Source: Liolophura sinensis (lineage: Eukaryota > Mollusca > Polyplacophora > Chitonida > Chitonidae). From it: 64,000 bases of DNA. The notes under the pieces were generated by a model. The model was not told the origin of the DNA and ran no database searches. It was given only the letters and a program-made list of their open reading frames with translations. The stretch covers positions 2,515,001-2,579,000 of the forward strand of contig NC_088299.1 of the NCBI RefSeq assembly GCF_032854445.1, written 5' to 3'. Below are positions 57,201 through 64,000 of this stretch, in pieces (position 1 is the stretch's first letter; each line of letters opens with the position of its first letter). Position numbers and translations under genes: made by a program.

Positions 57201-60200
57201 CCTAATCTGCTTTAATTTAATTTTAGGGGCCTCCGTGCCTCAGTTGGTTAGCGCACTAGCGCAGCGTTATGACCCAGGAGCTTCTCACCAATGCGGACGC
57301 TGTGAGTTCAAGTCCAGCTCATGCTGGCTTCCTCTCCGGCCCTACGTGGGAAGGTCGTAGGTTTCCCCTGGGCTCTGCCCGGTTTCCACCCACCATAATG
57401 CTGGCCGCCGTCGTATAAGTGAAATATTCTTGAGTACGGCGTAAAACACCAATCAAATAAATAAATAAATAAATTTAATTTTTTTTTACAATTTATGTTG
57501 AAAAAAAAACATCAGCTCTGGAAACATCTCATCTTATTGTCTGATTTTCAACTTTCATATGGATATACTTATATGGTATATTCTGTTGCAACTTTCTGGG
57601 TAAAATATACATTATATATTTTGTTGATTTTGAAATAAGCTGTATTAGGATTATCATAATGATTATTGTTATTTTTATCATATTAGGCAAGTGTTACTGA
57701 GCCTACTGGAGGAAGTCAAAAGACCTAGTCGGTAAGGAAAGTCATTGCTTTTTTGTGTGTGTTTACGCAACCGCCTGCATCTCACATACTGTAAATGTCG
57801 TTTCGTTTGCAAAGGCCTAAATATACGCCTAATTTAACCTTTATATTTAGAGCATTGACATGGTAAAAACTATTTCGATCAATAAGATTCAGTAAACTGC
57901 TTTATAAGTTTGAACGTCTTTCACATGCTAAAATTTTCCCTATAAACTGTTAAACAGATCTCAGAACTACTGAAATACAATACTCTACATGGAGATACCT
58001 TTAGTTAGTAACTGATCTTTGACAAGAAGTTTGTGGATTCCTCGGCTCTCACTGTTAGCCACTTTTTGGTCACAATAACCGATCGAAGACGCCTTGTGTG
58101 AATGTTTGCGAAATCTAACGTTCGTTGAAAACCACACTGGTTTTTAAGAGTATAGTGTGCATATCTGTATATCTCCTGTTTGTCAGAAACTTTCCAGAGG
58201 TCGTTAGTATTCCCTAGGCACGTCCATTTCGTCCACTAACATAACTGACTGCCGTCGTACAAGTGACAATTCTTGAGCCTGATGTTAAATAGCAATCAAC
58301 TAAGTAGTACAGTGCCCTCTTTGAATTCACACCGATATCACATATCTGCTGGCGCAGGTAGATCGAGCCGTGTTTTTAGGTTGGGATACAATAGGAGACA
58401 GCGAAGGCCTCCGTGACGAGGTGGTTAGCACGCCAGAACGGTGCAAGAACCCAAGAGGCTCTCATCAATGCTGTGAGTTCAAGTCCATTTCTGGCTGACT
58501 TCCTCTCCAGCTGTACGTGAGATGGTCTTGCAGAAACCTGCAAATGGTCGTGGGTTCCCCCGAGCTCTACGCGGTTTCCTCCCACCATAATGGTGGCCGC
58601 CGTCATACGATTGAAATATTCTGGAGTATCGCGTAAAACACCAATCAAATAAATAAGTAAATTAACACAGCCTGTGCGGACAGGTATAGCCAGATGTTTG
58701 CTCTCTACGAAGAGAACTGAAATAGTCATGAGCAATGGCACATCTGTTGCACATGCACAAACAACACAATGAATGCAGTTTTTATTTTCACTGTTTTCGA
58801 GTGTTTATGTATAGTTATGTTTCGTGCAAGATTTGTGAGCATACTGCTTATCTGACAAGGGTTGTATCCTGCTGAACCCGCATGTATACATATATGTCCA
58901 TAGATTATATATCTGCTTATAATGCATTTATAAATCGGTGCAAAAACAGCAGTATTCCTCTTGACGCGTCTCGCGAGATATCCTAACGCGGCCTCCGTAC
59001 AATATACATGTACTTCCAATGACATAATGTACCAGAAGGATATCACCCGAGATTATCGGCTGTGATCAGTATGCACAAAATGTATCAAATCGTGTTTTAA
59101 TGTCACAAATCTCAATTAAACAAGTGCTGTACTCATACACGTCCTGGTACTCGTATTACAGTGTTTTGAATGAAAATGTAAACCGCTAACGTAAGTAACT
59201 GTCAAACTCTCCAGATTGTAAAACGGATATTTTTACCCGTGCAGCAGTTGTAGCATTGGTAACTTAAATCGATCAGATGGGCTCCGTCGACCGTTTATTT
59301 CCATTAAAACCCGAAGAATAGTGCATGGAGGAAATAAAAATGGTAAAATTCCTGTCCGAGTCTGGAACTGAAGTTTCGAATACAAGACAATCATTTGTGA
59401 TTCTCAGATATATCTAATGCGTGTTATAATTTCATTTATGGATTTGATTGGTTCTCTAGGACGACCTTCTATGTCGATATTTCGCCCCCCCCCTCCGTTC
59501 TTCATCACATATGAAATAACCAGTTAAAGCACAGGTGGTGTAGAATCCTGATGCATTAGTAAGACGTTGATTTTGTCGATTTGACGACTTAAGGCCATAG
59601 TAAAGAAATTTCCCGGCACTCCTATTTTTGAACATGCAGAAAAATAAATGAAAACAGTCCCTATTTGCCTACACCACTAGTTACCTTATCCACAACAAAT
59701 ATGAAATATATCAATTTTGGTGTGAAAAAGTATCATTTTTTGCAATGTAATCGCCTAACATGTAGATGTAAAATTTCCAGTCTCCGTACAGCTACTATTT
59801 ATCGATTGAAAAGTCACTTCAAAAAATGCTTTGAATCATGATCTGTGCAATAAGCGAGCTTTTTAATTTAGGTCCCCTCGAATTAAAACATTAGAATTTT
59901 TGTAAAGACCATGTAAAACAGTTTTATGAAGATTTAATATCATTGTATTAATACCGTTGTATAAGCCAACAAGTTTATCATATACCGGTCTTCTTTCCCC
60001 AGAGACGTACCACTCTCCTTGTACACTTCGTTTGCCATCCTGATCGGGTTCTACATCCTCAACAACATGGCCTACCTGACACTTCTGACACCACAGGAGA
60101 TGACTCACTCCAACGCCGTAGCCTTGGTGAGTGCATCTATCTCACTTGGATAAAGCATTCCTTGCGTCTTTCCGTCATCACTGAAAACTGTTCACTGCTT

Positions 60201-63200
60201 CTCCTTTCATGAATCCGTCCTAATTTCTTCCTTTATTTACTTTCTTTAACTTCTGTGCTGGTTTGTGTTGAACATGGTTTTGAGAATAGATTATTAGACC
60301 TCGCACGATGCTCAAGGCCACATCCTTCTTCTAAACACCTATAAATCGGCCCCTATAACTAGTGAGGCCGCAGGTTCGAATCCAGCTTTTGCATGTTCGG
60401 TTGCGGCTTTAAGTCAGGATGTTTGTCAACTGCTGGGAAATGTGGGGTTGTTTACTGTGGGCATCCCGTTTCCTACACCCATAAACTTGGCTACTCTCAA
60501 GAAATAGTCTTAGATTTTGGAACATGAAGACGATTTCGCAAGATTGGGTATCTGACCCGAGTGCCATCAATATTTCCCTACTTACATTCCGTGATAAAAA
60601 CGTTTCTTTGAGCTACAGGCTTTATAGATTCAATTCAACATAGACGTGGTCAGCTGTATGTTACCAGTTATCTTGTTGAAAACGGCACTTTTGGAGGATT
60701 GCTGACAATGTATGGGCAAATTATATGTTATTGAGACTGTAGAAAGTTTGAACAAAGAAAACTTGGTTCACAAATAATGCATAGGCATCGATGGAAAAGA
60801 AAACAGGCCAATCGTTTGAGACTGTGAATACATCCAGTATTCTGAGACGATTCTGTTTACCACATAACAGCTTTGTTCAATCGGAAGCAACAAGTGGAAT
60901 GATTGTAAGGCCAATAGGGCATCGTTAAAACGTCATCAAAAAGGCAGAAATGAAAAACAGACTGTCGTACACACCTTTGGCCCAGGATTACATGTACTAT
61001 AACCAGAAAAATTTTCCCATTGGGACTTTCATTGCCTTGGTTTTTGAGGCTGACATTCATGTGTTATTGTTTGTCTGTCAGATGTTTACGGATCGCGTGG
61101 CCCCGCCCCTGACGCCTGTCATCTCCATACTGGTGGCCGTGGCCGCCATTGGTGTACTCAATGCTACCATCTTAGGCCATTCCAGGTAAGGCTTCCACTG
61201 GAAGAGGAGAAACACGTACCGTGTCCTCGATTATAAGATTTGTTAGCGATTTGGCTGGCATTTTGCCAGCAAACACCAATGTGATTTAATTTATTTTCTT
61301 GGGCTTAAAGTTAAATTTATCTGGGCGTGGGTCATGCTTTAGCGGGTACTGTTTAAGTTGATACGTAAAAAATGTATTGTTTCCTTCAGAATCAGACTAA
61401 AACAACCAAATTGTACAAACAAAAATGACACTATTTTTGGAGATAAATACTCATTTCTGGGTTTTCTCTCATTGGAGGAAATTTTGATCTCGCTTAAAAA
61501 CTCAGAAAGCCGACCGAAAATTTTGCCCAGTTAAAATTACATCGGATACAGAGGAATGGTGATTTATGATATTTCAGTGGAACACAGTGAGAATCTAATA
61601 AATTTAAACAATACGAGACACCTTGAGGCAAACTAACGTCTGGACACCATTACATGCTTTATGGCGATCATGCATACATGGTATAAGTTATTTTGTTTCG
61701 ATATTTTTTAACTCGACAGAGTTTCCCCCCTTGTTCCTCTTTTCCGTGCATGGTATTCCGTGCTGATGGCTATCAGCATACATGTTTACTACGTCAGGAT
61801 GTTGCTTTCATAAACAGTTGCAATAAAACCGCGACTGAGGTACCTGTATACTAGTATATCACCTGGATATTATTCACGGACTGCAGGTTTGAAATTTGGA
61901 TGTGGATATTATTACAAGAATGTCTGTAAAGTCGTCATTGTAATCTGATGCCTGTTTTTCTCTTATATAGTACCTCCTTTAATTGGTATTAAGTTAAATA
62001 TTTTTCATCTATTCCTTTGGGAACTGGTGTTTTAGGTTGTACGGGTAATAGATCTTGTGACTCGTGACATGGAACACCCCTTCATGGCGTACGTGCGGTA
62101 TATGAATGTCGGATTTTGATGTGTAGGTACTAAATGCTCCCAAATCCCTGTGGAGACGTTCACTGCACCGGTATATGCAATTGCTTTGTTTTACGTCTCT
62201 TCCCACAGAGTAGTGTTCGCCGCAGCAAGGTCCGGTCATCTCCCTCAGGTCTTCTCCATGATTAACCGGAAGTACCTGACACCCTGGCCTGCCATTGGCC
62301 TATTGGTGAGCACGTGATTTTATCGGCTTCCCGATTAGAACACTACCTAGAACAATGCAGATAAAATATACTATTGTCATGTTAGATTATTTAAGGATTT
62401 AACGCCGCCGTAGCGATGTTTGTTATGCAACCCGGTAATGCTCAAGCTTATTTCGTACCTCGTGTCTTATTGTTGCGTGACGTAGAAATGTAAAAGTTTA
62501 CTGTACATGTATTATGACGTCATACCGCTGAGCTCAGATTGGAATGTCTTTATTATTTATTCATAAACTGTGGGAAATAACACTTTTATCACTGAAGGAA
62601 ATTCCGATAGTTCACCTTTACATAAATCACGAAGAAAATCTAACAAGTAAACAAACTGATATTCTTGTATTTGTAGACATAAAAAGTATGAAATGATATT
62701 ACTCGGGGAGGTAAAAGCGTTGCGTGACACACTCGATGTTGTTCGAAAGATCATCTCTATTTAATATGTATATTTTGCACACGGCCCGCAACTAACAGCA
62801 GGGGTAGAATAGCTGAGTATCGGTATGTGACACATGTTATCTTACGATGAACCGACATTCCAAGCCCTACTGAGCCACACTGACCAGTGGCATTTAGCGA
62901 ATCTGTGCTTTTGGGCTGCAGAAAATTAGGTGTTAAACTATATCAATTTGTTCGACCCTACTATAACTGGTTCCCAGGACCACACAACACGTTAAGGAAC
63001 TCTTCCAAACAAACACGTTTTGTTTGTTTGATTTGTTTGACTGGTGTTTTACGCCGTACTCAAGAATATTTCACTTATACGATGGCGGCCAGCATTATGG
63101 TGGGAGGAAACCGAGCACAGCCCGAGAGAAACCCACGACCATCCGCAGGTTTGCTGCCAGACCTTCCCACGTAGGGCCGGAAAGGAAGCCAGCATGAGCT

Positions 63201-64000
63201 GGACTTGAACTCACAGCGACCGCATTGGTGAGAGACTCCTGGGTCATTACGCTGCGCTAGCGCGCTAACCGACTGAGCCATTTACAAGGTCAGGGTAAGA
63301 ATTAAAATTTTATGATGGGAAATAAGACCTATCTTTCATGTTATCTTGAATCATACCAGAAATACATAAGGTAGCTGACCAGCTCGGTGTGGAAGTACAA
63401 TGATAAATCTGATGTCAAATTCATTCGTGGAGCTAGTGTATTAGCTAACTTTTCAAAACGTCAAAAATACCATTAAAGAGAGTCAGTGAAAAGAAATAAA
63501 ATGACATTTTGTGTTTATATAAATAAGTTAGATTAGTCCTAATTCTTAATTTTGGCAAAGCGATTATAGGCACAGACTATAAATCTCATGGTCTTAAATG
63601 TTGTTGCTTAGCTTTAAACATAACGGTAGTCATGCTTAGATAAATGCTCGGGAAGATATAATCTTCCAGCAGTTATAATCATCACGCAAAACTCACCCAA
63701 GAAAATTATCAATTAATAAGATTAATTCCAATGCTTTTAGTTAGTTTTCGATGATCTATAATAGCAGATAAAACTGGCACATTTACCTTATTGTGCTGTG
63801 AAGTGACCATCACGTCCCGTCGCAAAAATGCCTAATTTTTTACGTCACTGTGACAACCGACGTCTTTCGTTTCCACAGTTGCTCATCTCACTGGCCATGC
63901 TGTTCACCGGTTCTGTGTCACTTCTCGTCGACTTCATCAGTTTCTTCTCCACACTGTTATCGTTTACCATTGTCTGCTGTCTGCTCTACCTCCGATGGTC
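53795..64000 (+). CDS. SLC7-like amino-acid transporter (light chain), 3'-truncated by window
   Basis: This APC-superfamily transporter is of the SLC7 heterodimeric light-chain type, most like the b(0,+)AT/LAT group. It is expected to sit in the plasma membrane and exchange amino acids. Coding exons: 53795-54233, 55300-55425, 56800-56899, 57687-57731, 60003-60126, 61082-61185, 62209-62305, 63879-64000. All join in phase with GT-AG ends, giving 385 residues so far (human relatives are about 490-530). Family marks: CFAEVGT at residues 69-75; GCDPP with Cys131, at the position of the cysteine that links light chains to SLC3 heavy chains; FAYGGW in helix 6; LLEEVKRPSR in the following loop. Unusual: helix 1 reads LTGHIAIFIRP, so the GSG of the usual GSGIFVSP is replaced by His32-Ile33-Ala34. 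Substrate cannot be deduced. The start ATG at 53795 has a good context (A at -3, G at +4). Confidence 0.9.
54780..55335 (+). repeat. Acceptor-junction tandem repeat, ~9 copies of ~61 bp
   Basis: The unit consists of the polypyrimidine tract and acceptor (cttttctctccag) followed by the first ~36 bases of the exon at 55300 (tcacggtggttgtgatcaac). Acceptor-like AGs end at 54856, 54916, 54980, 55041, 55115, 55176, 55238 and 55299 (used), with an extra one at 55064. Upstream copies are the more diverged. Confidence 0.95.
55300..55425 (+). CDS. SLC7-like exon
   Basis: Acceptor tgttctccag, donor GACAAG|gtacgt. It encodes VTVVVINCLYMKYITRVQTF and a hydrophobic helix ending GLIQFGQ, which aligns to the helix 5 region of b(0,+)AT (NSLSVRLGSYVQ...). 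The acceptor and the first ~36 exon bases are repeated upstream. Confidence 0.92.
55655..56345 (+). repeat. Degenerate repeats of a CACACCxCATTGTCTCA type
   Basis: Variants such as cacacctcattgtttgac, ccccattgtctcatatcc and acaccacattgtatcatag recur in two clusters (55655-55760 and 56105-56345) inside one transporter intron. Confidence 0.7.
56800..56899 (+). CDS. SLC7-like exon
   Basis: Acceptor cctacacag, donor GGCTG|gtgaag. It encodes GERANFDDMFTGTTTDAGGF and AMAVFAGIFAYGGW. The NFDxxFxG and helix 6 FAYxGW patterns are typical of SLC7, although the usual Asp of AYDGW is Gly here. Confidence 0.92.
57226..57474 (+). mobile_element. SINE family A, sense, well preserved
   Basis: Near-consensus head (ggggcctccgtgcctcag), B box (gagttcaagtccagctc) and a long aaataaataaataaat tail. 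A ~20-base internal deletion lies after cgtgggaaggtcg. Confidence 0.93.
57687..57731 (+). CDS. SLC7-like small exon
   Basis: 45-base exon; acceptor catattag, donor AGTCG|gtaagg. It completes the Trp codon and encodes QVLLSLLEEVKRPS. The EEVKRPSR pattern corresponds to the TEELRNPYR loop of SLC7 proteins. Phase is preserved on both sides. Confidence 0.85.
57732..60002 (+). other. SLC7-like intron with one SINE
   Basis: 2.3-kb intron. Apart from the SINE at 58404 and SINE-like words near 58030-58300, I recognise nothing. Confidence 0.7.
58404..58662 (+). mobile_element. SINE family A, sense
   Basis: Diverged head (aaggcctccgtgacgaggtg), shortened middle, intact ccataatggtggccgccgtc and caatcaaataaataagtaaa end. 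Confidence 0.88.
60003..60126 (+). CDS. SLC7-like exon
   Basis: Acceptor ttctttccccag, donor GCCTTG|gtgagt. It encodes DVPLSLYTSFAILIGFYILN and NMAYLTLLTPQEMTHSNAVAL. It matches the [28 protein letters not shown] region of helix 7. Confidence 0.94.
60355..60515 (+). repeat. SINE-like family D segment
   Basis: Contains a B-box-like ggttcgaatccagc and words (cggctttaagtcaggatgtt) shared with 15400-15480 and 19715-19760. Only moderately supported. Confidence 0.45.
61082..61185 (+). CDS. SLC7-like exon
   Basis: Acceptor ttgtctgtcag, donor TTCCAG|gtaagg. It encodes MFTDRVAPPLTPVISILVAV and AAIGVLNATILGHS, helix 8 (compare STIGAANGTCFTAGR). Confidence 0.93.
61186..62208 (+). other. SLC7-like intron, nothing recognised
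   Basis: 1.0-kb AT-rich intron with no repeat family or open frame of note. Confidence 0.75.
62209..62305 (+). CDS. SLC7-like exon
   Basis: Acceptor cttcccacag, donor CTATTG|gtgagc. It encodes RVVFAAARSGHLPQVFSMIN and RKYLTPWPAIGLL. AAARxGHLPxVxSMI is a recognisable SLC7 loop. Confidence 0.95.
63024..63281 (-). mobile_element. SINE family A, antisense, full length
   Basis: Close to consensus over its length: tail side gtttgactggtgttttacgc, ggcggccagcattatggtgg, head side cgctaaccgactgagcca. One of the best-preserved copies in the window. Confidence 0.93.
63879..64000 (+). CDS. SLC7-like exon, cut by the window end
   Basis: Acceptor gtttccacag. It encodes LLISLAMLFTGSVSLLVDFI, SFFSTLLSFTIVCCLLYLRW, helices 9-10. 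The frame is open to the last base, so the C-terminal part lies beyond the window. Confidence 0.93.
   Translation, partial: MLISLAMLFTGSVSLLVDFISFFSTLLSFTIVCCLLYLRW

Overview
This is an animal nuclear genome window: intron-rich, AT-rich and crowded with SINEs and minisatellites, with no operons, CRISPR arrays or prokaryotic genes. The tRNA-derived SINEs include one type ending in a (caaataaataaata) tail and one ending in a (cactcactcac) tail. Together with the divergence of the two genes from vertebrates, they suggest a marine lophotrochozoan, most likely a mollusc. That assignment is inference.

Bases 1-45567 carry the 3' nine-tenths of CPSF1 (CPSF160, a subunit of the cleavage and polyadenylation specificity factor) on the plus strand. 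I resolve 34 coding exons (3867 bp, about 1288 residues) from roughly residue 160 of the human protein to the stop. A 3'UTR and AATAAA signal follow near 46170. All but two positions join in frame with GT-AG introns. One base seems missing at the end of the exon at 19304-19400 and one extra A sits in the exon at 30025-30167. Both look like consensus errors or rare alleles, because conservation resumes on either side.

Bases 46190-53790 are intergenic, with SINE fragments, simple repeats and no convincing gene. From 53795 to the window end lie eight exons (about 385 residues so far) of a divergent SLC7-type amino-acid transporter on the plus strand. It keeps the light-chain cysteine, but the GSG motif of transmembrane helix 1 is replaced.

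The introns hold the most unusual material. At five exon-intron boundaries (four donors in CPSF1, one acceptor in the SLC7 gene) the junction itself, exon edge plus splice site, has been tandemly copied into the intron. This leaves three to nine competing splice sites per junction. CPSF1 introns also contain a 3.3-kb array of a 45-bp unit with a nested 1289-bp higher-order duplication, plus 24-, 28-, 29-, 42- and 52-bp arrays. Several array units are multiples of three, so they produce long open frames on both strands that I treat as non-coding.
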